Origin: Pseudomonas mendocina | GTDB taxonomy: Bacteria; Pseudomonadota; Gammaproteobacteria; Pseudomonadales; Pseudomonadaceae | Reading direction: 5' to 3' | DNA: 64,000 nucleotides | NCBI GenBank assembly: GCA_037482215.1 | Contig: CP148074.1 | Span: 3,782,001 to 3,846,000 of the forward strand | Shown: positions 1 to 8,369 of the stretch, piece by piece | How the letters are laid out: every line of letters starts with the position of its first letter | How positions within the stretch are numbered: the first letter of the stretch is position 1 | Position numbers and translations under genes: made by a program | Notes under the pieces: model-generated | The model's input: only the letters and a program-made list of their open reading frames with translations | Told to the model about the DNA's origin: nothing | Databases searched by the model: none

Positions 1-542
1 TAAGGTGTCAGGAACAGCGCAAAAACGATCATGCTGACATTCAGCAATGTCGGCACGAACGCAGGAACGCTATAGCGGTTCCACGTGTTAAGCACGGCAC
101 CAGCTAGGGATGACAGCGAGATCAGCAGAATATAAGGGAATGTGACCCGCAGCAGATCCGTGGTCAGCTCAAAGCGCTCAGCATTTTCGGCAAAACCCGG
201 TGCCGACACCCAAACAATCCAGGGCGCCGCCAGCACACCCACGAATGTGACCAATGCCAGCACCAACGTGAGCAAGCCAGTGACATAGGCTAGAAACGTC
301 CGCGCGGCCTCATCACCCTGCTGGGTTTTATATTCGGCCAGAATGGGCACAAACGCCTGAGAAAAGGCGCCTTCAGCAAAAATCCGCCGCAACAGATTCG
401 GTAGTTTGAAGGCCACAACGAAGGCGTCCGATGCCACGCCCGCACCAAAGATACGAGCAATAATGGTGTCGCGCACAAAGCCCAACACCCGTGAAAGCAT
501 GGTCATCGAACTGACAGCAGCCAGCGACTTAAGCAAATTCAT
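1..542 (-). CDS. murJ: Lipid II flippase MurJ (MviN), N-terminal part, cut by window edge
   Basis: Reading the minus strand from the ATG at 540-542 gives about 180 codons that stay open to position 1, so the C-terminal two thirds lie outside the window. The protein begins [20 protein letters not shown] and continues with GFVRD and [10 protein letters not shown], the hallmark start of MurJ/MviN in the MOP superfamily. At least four hydrophobic segments are visible in this part. MurJ moves lipid II across the inner membrane for peptidoglycan synthesis. It lies divergent from rpsT, as in other pseudomonads. Identity is confident; only completeness is limited by the edge. Confidence 0.95.
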   Translation of the reverse strand, partial: MNLLKSLAAVSSMTMLSRVLGFVRDTIIARIFGAGVASDAFVVAFKLPNLLRRIFAEGAFSQAFVPILAEYKTQQGDEAARTFLAYVTGLLTLVLALVTFVGVLAAPWIVWVSAPGFAENAERFELTTDLLRVTFPYILLISLSSLAGAVLNTWNRYSVPAFVPTLLNVSMIVFALFLTP

Positions 543-656
543 GTAATAATTCGACTTCCGCAACGTGCATGCCCGTCGAACGGATACGACGGCACAAAGC
601 AGTGGAGTGTAGCGATCCTCTACTTAGCAGACCAGCACGACAAGCACGAAACACGC

Positions 657-686
657 TTGACAGGGCCGACTCATATCGGCATGATT
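657..686 (+). promoter_or_regulatory. Candidate sigma-70 promoter of rpsT
   Basis: A perfect TTGACA (657-662) is followed after 18 bp by ATGATT (681-686), a weak -10. It ends about 50 bp upstream of the rpsT start, and no other gene lies between. The placement fits rpsT transcription; the exact -10 is uncertain. Confidence 0.5.
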
Positions 687-736
687 CGCGGCCTTATTTG
701 TTTGTAACCCCCCAGTTTTTTTCGAGGAGCTTGACG

Positions 737-1015
737 GTGGCCAATACACCTTCTGCCAAAAAACGCGCCAAACAGGCTGAGAAGCGTCGTAGCCATAACG
801 CCAGCCAGCGCTCCATGGTTCGTACCTACATCAAGAACGTTGTTAAGGCTATCGAAGCCAAAGATCTTGAGCAGGCTAAGACCGCTTACACCCTGGCTGT
901 GCCGGTAATCGACCGTATGGCTGACAAAGGCATCATCCACAAGAACAAAGCCGCTCGTCATAAGAGCCGCCTGAATGGCCACATCAAGGCCCTGGGCGAA
1001 GCTGCTGCCGCTTAA
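737..1015 (+). CDS. rpsT: 30S ribosomal protein S20
   Basis: The 92-residue basic protein reads (V/M)[20 protein letters not shown] and ends [12 protein letters not shown], typical of S20, which binds 16S rRNA early in 30S assembly. The reading frame is open further upstream to 569, but the start is a GTG at 737 with a good Shine-Dalgarno GAGGAG at 724-729. This gives the normal S20 length and N-terminus. GTG or other non-ATG starts are common for rpsT. The gene stands alone between divergent murJ and a strong terminator. Confidence 0.96.
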   Translation: MANTPSAKKRAKQAEKRRSHNASQRSMVRTYIKNVVKAIEAKDLEQAKTAYTLAVPVIDRMADKGIIHKNKAARHKSRLNGHIKALGEAAAA

Positions 1016-1040
1016 TAAGCGCTTTAGCTGCTGTTCTTGA

Positions 1041-1066
1041 AAAACCGGCCTCTGGCCGGTTTTTTA
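1041..1066 (+). terminator. Rho-independent terminator of rpsT
   Basis: A stem AAACCGGCC / GGCCGGTTT with loop TCT is followed by a T run. It begins 26 bp after the rpsT stop. Confidence 0.9.
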
Positions 1067-1091
1067 TTGCCCAGTATTTACCCACAACAAT

Positions 1092-1119
1092 AAAAAGCCC
1101 GAATCACTTCGGGCTTTTT
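1092..1119 (-). terminator. Terminator of the creA end of the minus-strand cluster
   Basis: Inverted repeat AGCCCGAA / TTCGGGCT with a 4-nt loop, flanked by A and T runs on both sides, so it can work in both directions. It lies just past the creA stop. Confidence 0.85.
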
Positions 1120-1122
1120 CAC

Positions 1123-1584
1123 TTACTGCTTAGGCCAAGGCAGGATTGGGATGGCCGTCACCGCATTCTGCGGACTGCCATCAATGACCCGATCACTGTA
1201 GACCAGGTACACCAGCGTATTACGCTTACGGTCAAAGAAGCGAACTACCTGCATGGTTTTAAACACCAGCGACGTCCGCTCACGGAAGACCTCCTCCCCT
1301 TCTTTCAACTCACCAGCAAAACTGATCGGCCCCACTTGGCGACAGGCAATGGAGGCCTCTGCGCGATCTTCCGCCAGACCCAACCCACCCTTCACACCAC
1401 CCGTCTTAGCCCGAGAAAGGTAGCAAGTAACACCCTCGACCTTAGGATCATCAAAAGCCTCGACCACAATCTTGTCGTTAGGCCCAACAAACTTGAAGAC
1501 AGTCGATACTTCGCCAATCTCTTCAGCAGCTGCCACCAACGGAAGCGCCACCAACCCTGCGAGCAATCCTTTAATCAACCTCAT
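1123..1584 (-). CDS. creA: CreA family periplasmic protein
   Basis: The 153-residue protein has a signal peptide ([20 protein letters not shown], cleavage likely near residue 20). The body matches the CreA family, with segments such as [33 protein letters not shown] and IACRQVGPI. Two cysteines (in GVTCY and IACRQ) may form a disulfide. The molecular role of CreA is unknown. It follows proB by 10 bp on the same strand, so co-transcription is likely. A Shine-Dalgarno-like GAGGGTGA lies just before the ATG. Confidence 0.93.
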   Translation of the reverse strand: MRLIKGLLAGLVALPLVAAAEEIGEVSTVFKFVGPNDKIVVEAFDDPKVEGVTCYLSRAKTGGVKGGLGLAEDRAEASIACRQVGPISFAGELKEGEEVFRERTSLVFKTMQVVRFFDRKRNTLVYLVYSDRVIDGSPQNAVTAIPILPWPKQ

Positions 1585-1594
1585 TCAATCACCC

Positions 1595-2713
1595 TCAAAG
1601 CAGAACCATGTTATCCAGGTGCACCAACTCAGGCTCCCCCACATAACCCAACTGCTCAGCTATGGCATCAGAAGGCTTACCAAGGATCTTTTTCGCCTCC
1701 TGCGCACTGTAATTAGCCAGACCGCGCGCAATTTCCCGACCATCAGGAGCCTCGCACACGACCATCTCACCACGGCGGAAAGCACCCTGCACAGAGCGCA
1801 CCCCAACAGGCAACAAGCTCTTGGTACCCGTAGACAGCGCCTTAACCGCCCCCTCATCAAGAACCAACGTGCCACGTGTTTGCAAATGCCCCGCCAGCCA
1901 CTGCTTGCGCGCTGCCAGCGTTGAACGCTCAGGCTCAAGCAAAGTACCCAGACGCTCACCGGTTTTCAGGCGAGCCAGCACTTGCTCAATTGCCCCACCA
2001 ACAATCACCGTATGCGCCCCTGAGCGCGCAGCCAGGCGAGCAGCTCGCAATTTAGTCTGCATACCGCCACGGCCTAACGCACCACCCACACCACCCGCGA
2101 CCGCATCCAAAGCCGGATCATCCGCCCGCGCCTCGAAAATCAGCTCAGCATCGGGGTTATGACGAGGATCAGCGTTATACATGCCATCCCGGTCGGTCAG
2201 AATAACCAACAGGTCAGCCTCAACCAGATTAGCCACCAAAGCCGCCAAGGTATCGTTATCACCGAAGCGAATCTCATCCGTGACCACGGTATCGTTTTCG
2301 TTGATAACCGGCACCACATCCAGGTCAACCAGTGTGCGCAGGGTGCTACGGGCATTCAGGTAGCGCTTGCGATCAGAAAGATCATCATGGGTCAGCAAAA
2401 TCTGCGCAGTGCGCAGGCCGTACTCAGCAAAGCTGGACTCCCACGCTTGCACCAAGGCCATCTGACCAATAGCAGCAGCAGCCTGTAACTCATGCATAGC
2501 ACTCGGCCGGGAGCTCCAACCCAGACGACTCATCCCCGCCGCTACCGCACCGGAAGATACCAGCACCAACTCGACACCCTGCTCACGCAGAGCAACCATC
2601 TGCTTGACCCATACCGCCATCGCAGCACGATCAAGACCACGCCCATCAGCCGTTAGCAGCGCACTACCGATTTTCACTACCCAGCGACGAGCACCGGTTA
2701 CCTTGTCACGCAT
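1595..2713 (-). CDS. proB: Glutamate 5-kinase
   Basis: A 372-residue ProB that phosphorylates glutamate to glutamyl-5-phosphate, the first step of proline synthesis. The N-terminal amino-acid-kinase domain (about 1-260) shows [26 protein letters not shown] and [12 protein letters not shown]. The C-terminal PUA domain (about 275-360) carries [20 protein letters not shown]. Length is normal for the two-domain form. It sits between obgE and creA on the same strand; a hairpin terminator lies between obgE and proB, so proB may have its own promoter. ProB is usually feedback-inhibited by proline. Confidence 0.97.
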   Translation of the reverse strand: MRDKVTGARRWVVKIGSALLTADGRGLDRAAMAVWVKQMVALREQGVELVLVSSGAVAAGMSRLGWSSRPSAMHELQAAAAIGQMALVQAWESSFAEYGLRTAQILLTHDDLSDRKRYLNARSTLRTLVDLDVVPVINENDTVVTDEIRFGDNDTLAALVANLVEADLLVILTDRDGMYNADPRHNPDAELIFEARADDPALDAVAGGVGGALGRGGMQTKLRAARLAARSGAHTVIVGGAIEQVLARLKTGERLGTLLEPERSTLAARKQWLAGHLQTRGTLVLDEGAVKALSTGTKSLLPVGVRSVQGAFRRGEMVVCEAPDGREIARGLANYSAQEAKKILGKPSDAIAEQLGYVGEPELVHLDNMVLL

Positions 2714-2745
2714 GATCTTCTAACCCTAGCAGCGATCTGTGATTG

Positions 2746-2771
2746 CAAAAACGCCGCAATTAAGCGGCGTT
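2746..2771 (-). terminator. Terminator after obgE
   Basis: Inverted repeat AACGCCGC / GCGGCGTT with a 6-nt loop (AATTAA). Read on the minus strand it is followed by TTTTT. It separates obgE from proB. Confidence 0.8.
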
Positions 2772-2781
2772 GATTGAATGC

Positions 2782-4158
<1,377 letters not shown>

Positions 4159-4166
4159 TCATGCGA

Positions 4167-4424
4167 TTAAGCAGTAACGACGCTTACGTAACGGCGGTTG
4201 AACTCGCCCTTTACTTCAAACTTCAGCACGCCTTCGACTTTAGCGAAGAGAGTGTGATCTTTACCCATGCCAACGCCGTAACCAGCGTGGAATTGAGTGC
4301 CGCGCTGACGCACGATGATGTTGCCTGCTTTGATAGCCTGGCCGCCATACATCTTCACGCCAAGGCGTTTAGATTCTGAGTCGCGACCGTTGCGGGTACT
4401 ACCGCCAGCTTTTTTGTGTGCCAT
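4167..4424 (-). CDS. rpmA: 50S ribosomal protein L27
   Basis: An 85-residue protein starting [20 protein letters not shown] with LGVKMYGGQ, the L27 signature. L27 lies near the peptidyl-transferase centre of the 50S subunit. It is 41 bp downstream of rplU on the same strand, the conserved rplU-rpmA operon. Confidence 0.98.
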   Translation of the reverse strand: MAHKKAGGSTRNGRDSESKRLGVKMYGGQAIKAGNIIVRQRGTQFHAGYGVGMGKDHTLFAKVEGVLKFEVKGEFNRRYVSVVTA

Positions 4425-4465
4425 GAGTTCAATACTCCTATAAAGGGATCAAAGGCCGAATTAAA

Positions 4466-4777
4466 TTAGGCCGAGATACCGGTGATTTTGATCTCGGTGT
4501 ACCACTGACGGTGGCCCTGGCGCTTCATGTGGTGCTTACGACGACGGAACTTGATGATAGTTACTTTGTCGTGACGGCCTTGAGCTACAACTTCAGCTAC
4601 AACCTTGGCACCTTCAACAACAGGAGCGCCGATTTTAACGTCGTCGCCGTTGCCTACCAGCAGAACACGGTCAAAAGTCACAGCTTCGCCAGTGGCCAGC
4701 TCGAGCTTTTCAACCTTGAGGAATTCGCCTTCGGTGACTTTGTATTGCTTGCCACCAGTTACAATTACTGCGTACAT
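4466..4777 (-). CDS. rplU: 50S ribosomal protein L21
   Basis: A 103-residue protein starting [20 protein letters not shown] and ending with the basic [20 protein letters not shown] region typical of L21, which binds 23S rRNA. It is the first gene of the rplU-rpmA(-obgE) cluster and is transcribed divergently from ispB. A good promoter is visible at 4915-4943. Confidence 0.98.
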   Translation of the reverse strand: MYAVIVTGGKQYKVTEGEFLKVEKLELATGEAVTFDRVLLVGNGDDVKIGAPVVEGAKVVAEVVAQGRHDKVTIIKFRRRKHHMKRQGHRQWYTEIKITGISA

Positions 4778-4914
4778 GGTAAATCTCCGTTAATCCTGCT
4801 CACCCAGCGCTTTATAGGAATATGTTTCGGCTGGCATGGCTGCTCGGGGCCGGATCGACACCCTTGCAATTGCGTAAGGCAGGGAAATACCCAGGGGAAT
4901 GTTCAGGGTGCGCG

Positions 4915-4943
4915 ATTGTACGCAAGCATCGGCCACAGCGCAA
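4915..4943 (-). promoter_or_regulatory. Promoter of rplU-rpmA
   Basis: On the minus strand TTGCGC (4943-4938) and TACAAT (4920-4915) are separated by exactly 17 bp. This leaves a leader of about 130 nt before rplU. Confidence 0.65.
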
Positions 4944-4961
4944 GGCCCATACCCTCTCGCC

Positions 4962-4990
4962 TTGACAGCCTCTGGCCCGGCACCTAGCAT
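4962..4990 (+). promoter_or_regulatory. Promoter of ispB
   Basis: TTGACA (4962-4967), 17 bp, TAGCAT (4985-4990). Transcription would start near 4997. That is too close for the ATG at 5006 to have a normal leader and supports the ATG at 5024. Confidence 0.65.
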
Positions 4991-5023
4991 GCCGCGCATT
5001 CCAAAATGTTTCAGGTACCAGCG

Positions 5024-5989
5024 ATGCAACAGGCTTTCTACCATGTAGTGGCGGATGACTTCAGCGCCGTCGACGGCATCATTCGCAACCAACTGGTGTC
5101 GCGAGTACCCCTCGTCGAAAAGATTGGCGATTATATCATTTCAGCTGGCGGCAAGCGCCTGCGCCCGCTGCTGGTTTTGCTGGCAGGCCGCGCCCTGAAT
5201 TATCAGCAGGATGATCTGCAACTGCTGGCCGCCACCATCGAGTTTCTCCACACCTCTACCCTACTGCACGACGACGTGGTGGATAAGTCCGACATGCGTC
5301 GCGGCCGCTCCACCGCCAACGCACAGTGGGGCAACGCTCCCAGTGTTCTGGTCGGTGATTTCCTCTATGCACGCTCCTTCGAGATGATGGTGACTCTTGG
5401 CTCCATGCCGGTCATGCAGATCATTTCCCAGGCTACTCGCGTGATTGCCGAGGGCGAAGTGCTGCAACTTTCACGCGTGCGCGACGCCAGCACCACAGAA
5501 GAAATCTACATGGAGGTCATTCGCGGCAAGACCGCCATGCTCTTTGAAGCATCGACCCACAGTGCCGCGGCCCTGGCTAACGCCCCTCAGGAGCAACGTG
5601 AAGCACTGCGTACGTTTGGTGATCACCTAGGGATTGCTTTCCAGTTGGTAGATGACCTGCTCGACTACCGCGGCGACGCTGCAGCACTGGGCAAAAACGT
5701 GGGTGACGATCTGGCTGAAGGTAAACCGACTCTGCCCCTGATCTACGCCATGCGCGAAGGCACGGCGGAACAGGCTGCACTGGTGCGCCAGGCCATCCAG
5801 AAAGGCGGTATCGAGGACCTTGAGCGCATCCGCGAAGCGGTCGAAGTCTCCGGCGCCCTGGATTACACCGCCCAGCTCGCCCGCGATTACGCCGAGCGCG
5901 CCATCGCTTGCCTTGACGCACTGCCTGAGAGCGCCCACAAGGACGCGATGATCGAGCTGAGCCGCTTCGCCGTAGCCCGCACCCACTGA
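5024..5989 (+). CDS. ispB: Octaprenyl/solanesyl diphosphate synthase
   Basis: A 321-residue trans-polyprenyl diphosphate synthase that makes the ubiquinone side chain (probably C45 in a pseudomonad, inferred). Both aspartate-rich motifs are intact: LLHDDVVDKSDMRRG and QLVDDLLDY. GGKRLRPLLVLLAG is the substrate-binding segment. The frame could begin at 5006, but the ATG at 5024 (MQQAFYHVVADDFSAVDG) matches the family start and suits the promoter at 4962. The gene is divergent from rplU, as in other gammaproteobacteria. Confidence 0.95.
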   Translation: MQQAFYHVVADDFSAVDGIIRNQLVSRVPLVEKIGDYIISAGGKRLRPLLVLLAGRALNYQQDDLQLLAATIEFLHTSTLLHDDVVDKSDMRRGRSTANAQWGNAPSVLVGDFLYARSFEMMVTLGSMPVMQIISQATRVIAEGEVLQLSRVRDASTTEEIYMEVIRGKTAMLFEASTHSAAALANAPQEQREALRTFGDHLGIAFQLVDDLLDYRGDAAALGKNVGDDLAEGKPTLPLIYAMREGTAEQAALVRQAIQKGGIEDLERIREAVEVSGALDYTAQLARDYAERAIACLDALPESAHKDAMIELSRFAVARTH

Positions 5990-6007
5990 TCAACGCCTCT
6001 CCTAGAC

Positions 6008-6036
6008 AAAGCCCGCCACTCCCGGCGGGCTTTTTG
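6008..6036 (+). terminator. Terminator of ispB
   Basis: Stem AAGCCCGCC / GGCGGGCTT with a short loop, followed by TTTTTGTTTT, just after the ispB stop. Confidence 0.9.
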
Positions 6037-6088
6037 TTTTCCCACCCCGCCCAGCACAGGCGCAGCCTCACGGCAAATTAAGTCTTGC

Positions 6089-6116
6089 TATAATCTAAAT
6101 AAGAATTATTATCATC
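6089..6116 (+). promoter_or_regulatory. Promoter -10 with overlapping Fur-box-like site
   Basis: A perfect TATAAT lies at 6089-6094. It is followed at 6098-6116 by AATAAGAATTATTATCATC, which I count as matching 13 of 19 positions of the Fur consensus GATAATGATAATCATTATC. The site covers the expected transcription start, a normal place for repression. The -35 is poor. Function is inferred from sequence only. Confidence 0.55.
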
Positions 6117-6141
6117 TTGTCTTTTTAAAGGGAGATAAGTC

Positions 6142-6369
6142 ATGACCTATCTTATTGACGCTTGGCTGGACCGCCCACACCCCTACCTGCGTATTCTAAA
6201 TCGCAATACTGGCGAAGTTTGTGCACTGCTTGAAGAAGACGCTCTGGACGAACTGCGTGATCAGGGTGATTTGGATTTGCATGAACTCAGCTCTAGCGAG
6301 CCGTTGGTACTGAAAGAATTGGTGCGCAATCTTTTTCTGTTCTGCTACGCACGGGCGTTGCGCCCTTGA
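6142..6369 (+). CDS. Small conserved Pseudomonas protein (PA4570-like), function unknown
   Basis: A 75-residue acidic protein (MTYLIDAWLDRPHPYLRILN...) with no signal peptide or membrane segment. It resembles PA4570 of P. aeruginosa in position (directly after ispB) and size. The Shine-Dalgarno sequence GGGAGA is 7 bp before the ATG. The RNA-leader region carries a Fur-box-like element, so expression under iron limitation is likely (inference). It stands alone between the ispB terminator and the convergent fklB. No domain is recognised and no function is assigned. Confidence 0.85.
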   Translation: MTYLIDAWLDRPHPYLRILNRNTGEVCALLEEDALDELRDQGDLDLHELSSSEPLVLKELVRNLFLFCYARALRP

Positions 6370-6393
6370 AACTAACCGACATCAAGAAATACA

Positions 6394-6420
6394 CCGGGCC
6401 GCAACAACTGTACGGCCCGG
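6394..6420 (-). terminator. Terminator-like inverted repeat after fklB
   Basis: CCGGGCCG / CGGCCCGG with an 11-nt spacer lies between two convergent genes. On the minus strand it is followed by a T-rich stretch (TGTATTTCTT). Confidence 0.6.
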
Positions 6421-6429
6421 CATAGAACG

Positions 6430-7050
6430 TTACAGAACGTCGAGCAACTCGACGTCAAACACCAGAACGCTGTGCGGCGGGATGCTGCCTACGCCTTGCG
6501 CGCCGTATGCCAGCTCGCTCGGCACGTACAGACGCCATTTGCTGCCCGCATTCATCAGCTGCAGCGCCTCAGTCCAACCGGCAATTACGCCTGCAACCGG
6601 GAATTCAGCTGGCTGGCCACGGTTGTAGGAGCTGTCGAACACAGTACCGTCGATCAGCGTGCCGTGGTAGTGAGTACGTACGCTGTCTTCGCGGCTTGGC
6701 TTAGCGCCTTCGCCCGTTGTCAGCACTTCGTACTGCAGACCAGAAGCCAGAACGGTTACGCCGTCACGCTTAGCGTTTTCCGCAAGGAAAGCCACACCGG
6801 CAGCGGCTGCAGCTTCAGCTTTAGCCTGCGCTTCAGCCTGCATGATGTCACGGATGACTTTGAAGCTGGCATTCAGCTCTTCTTCACTGACGCGGCTGTC
6901 TTGGCCGTTGAAGGCATCAGTCAAGCCCGCCAGGATGGCATTCAGGTTAACGCCTGGAGGCGGGTTGTCACGCAGTTGGCCACCCAGCTGGCGACCAATG
7001 CCGTAGCTGACGCGACTTTCGTCAGTAGAGAGATTCAATTCGGACATCAT
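6430..7050 (-). CDS. fklB: FKBP-type peptidyl-prolyl isomerase FklB
   Basis: A 206-residue protein (205 if the second ATG is used). Residues about 1-90 form the helical FKBP_N dimerisation region (Ala/Glu-rich QAEAQAKAEAAAAAG). The C-terminal FKBP domain carries VRTHYHGTLIDGTVFDSSY, VIAGWTEALQLM and PSELAYGAQGVG, the catalytic pocket. There is no signal peptide, so it is cytoplasmic, like FklB/FKBP22 rather than the periplasmic FkpA. It helps proline-limited folding. Confidence 0.95.
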   Translation of the reverse strand: MMSELNLSTDESRVSYGIGRQLGGQLRDNPPPGVNLNAILAGLTDAFNGQDSRVSEEELNASFKVIRDIMQAEAQAKAEAAAAAGVAFLAENAKRDGVTVLASGLQYEVLTTGEGAKPSREDSVRTHYHGTLIDGTVFDSSYNRGQPAEFPVAGVIAGWTEALQLMNAGSKWRLYVPSELAYGAQGVGSIPPHSVLVFDVELLDVL

Positions 7051-7135
7051 GCTGCTCCGTGGGGGTTAAAAAGGCCGGCAAGACTAGCACAAACCTACCG
7101 ACCTCTCCCAATCAGTCACAGCAACAAGCCATGGC

Positions 7136-7624
7136 TTAGTGCTTGGTCAGTTTATCCAGATAGCCCATGGCAAAGGCCGAAACGACGAATGTCATGTGGA
7201 TGATGACGTACCACATCAACTTGGTATCGGCGATGTTTTGAGCATCCATGAATATCTTCAGCAAATGGATCGACGAGATGGCCACGATGGACGCAGCGAC
7301 CTTCATTTTCAGGGAGCCGGAGTCCATCTTGCCCAGCCAATTGAGTTTTTCTTTACTCTCGTCGATATCCAGCTGGGATACGAAGTTTTCATAGCCGGAG
7401 ATCATCACCATCACCAGCAGTCCACCTACCAGCGCCATGTCGATCAGCGACAGAATGACCAGAATCAGATTGGCCTCTGCCATGTTGAATACGCCTGGCA
7501 GCAAATGGAAAAGCTCCTGAAAGAACTTCAACGCAAGCGCCAGCAGCCCCAGCGAAAGGCCAAAATAAATCGGCGCCAACAGCCAGCGAGAGGCGTACAT
7601 CGTATTTTCAATAAAGCGTTCCAT
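7136..7624 (-). CDS. yqhA: UPF0114 (YqhA/TIGR00645) inner-membrane protein
   Basis: A 162-residue protein with four predicted membrane segments (near residues 13-35, 50-75, 108-125 and 135-155). [20 protein letters not shown] is the UPF0114 family start. The family has no established function. It sits upstream of fklB on the same strand with an 85-bp gap. Confidence 0.93.
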   Translation of the reverse strand: MERFIENTMYASRWLLAPIYFGLSLGLLALALKFFQELFHLLPGVFNMAEANLILVILSLIDMALVGGLLVMVMISGYENFVSQLDIDESKEKLNWLGKMDSGSLKMKVAASIVAISSIHLLKIFMDAQNIADTKLMWYVIIHMTFVVSAFAMGYLDKLTKH

Positions 7625-7718
7625 AAAAACTCACTGAAGATTTGAAAACGGCGGCGAGTATAACCAGCGATTCGGGCCAAGCAAGTTAATACCAGTGAAC
7701 AAAAATGTCGCAGTTGAT

Positions 7719-7745
7719 GGTTATCCCCGTCATCTGTGGATAACC
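7719..7745. repeat. 27-bp inverted repeat containing a perfect DnaA box (copy 1)
   Basis: Arms GGTTATCC (7719-7726) and GGATAACC (7738-7745) flank 11 bp. The right part contains TGTGGATAA (7735-7743), the exact complement of the DnaA box TTATCCACA; the left half carries TTATCCCCG. The same arrangement recurs at 8229-8255. Confidence 0.75.
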
Positions 7746-7821
7746 TTGTATATAGCGACAGGATTGATTGTCACAGGCCTGTAATAACGGGGCCTCTGGG
7801 CTTCTGATCAAATAGTCGCCA

Positions 7822-8163
7822 TCAGGGCTCAGGAACACCTTGGCAACCCTCTTCCACAACACTGCCGCGGGCATTGGTACGGCGTAACTCAGCCTGAATG
7901 TGTAGACGCCAAATGGGCATATCCAGGCAGGTCTCGTAACCCATGGCTTGCAGATTACAGGCCACATCACCCATCACCGCTTCTACCTCGAAAGCCCCAT
8001 GGAACGGGCCTTGCGCCTTAACTGAAGAAGGCTGAGAGTCAGATAAACCTGCCGCACAAATCAGCACCCACAGCCCTCGTCCACCATCCAAAGGCAGTGC
8101 TGCACACTCGATGCGGGTGCTCATGCCAAAGCAATTACGGCAAAGTGTGAGGTAGCGGGACAT
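7822..8163 (-). CDS. Conserved Pseudomonas hypothetical protein (PA4575-like position)
   Basis: A 113-residue protein starting MSRYLTLCRNCFGMSTRIEC. The ATG at 8163 is preferred over a GTG at 8178 because GGAG lies at the right distance. It has a CxxC pair near the N-terminus (CRNC) and further cysteines (IEC, LICAAG, VACNL, YETC), so metal or disulfide binding is possible. No domain is recognised. By synteny it lies between yqhA and the Lon-like protease. It is bracketed by two DnaA-box inverted repeats. Confidence 0.7.
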   Translation of the reverse strand: MSRYLTLCRNCFGMSTRIECAALPLDGGRGLWVLICAAGLSDSQPSSVKAQGPFHGAFEVEAVMGDVACNLQAMGYETCLDMPIWRLHIQAELRRTNARGSVVEEGCQGVPEP

Positions 8164-8228
8164 GGATAAGATCTCCACGGAGGCTTTACTTCAGCCTATA
8201 CCCCAGCAGCCAACCTGTCGAAGTTATA

Positions 8229-8255
8229 AGTTATCCCCGTTGGCTGTGGATAACT
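8229..8255. repeat. 27-bp inverted repeat containing a perfect DnaA box (copy 2)
   Basis: Arms AGTTATCC (8229-8236) and GGATAACT (8248-8255) with the same 11-bp spacing as the copy at 7719. TGTGGATAA at 8245-8253 is a perfect DnaA box on the minus strand. It lies in the upstream region of the small ORF at 7822-8163. Confidence 0.75.
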
Positions 8256-8369
8256 CTGTGCATGGCTTCAGGAAAACAGCCTCTGAAGCCGCAAGTACGC
8301 GAGTTCCGCCGGATAGCTCAATGAGTAACCACTTTGCCAGTAGGGCTCATGGGATACCCGGCGGTCGAC

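Noticed and set aside
569..736. N-terminal extension of the S20 frame
   Set aside because: It overlaps the rpsT promoter and lacks a ribosome site; the GTG at 737 has a strong GAGGAG and gives normal S20.
8308..8340. tRNA-like string with GGATAGCTCA
   Set aside because: The D-arm-like piece is not followed by a matching anticodon arm, T arm or acceptor stem.
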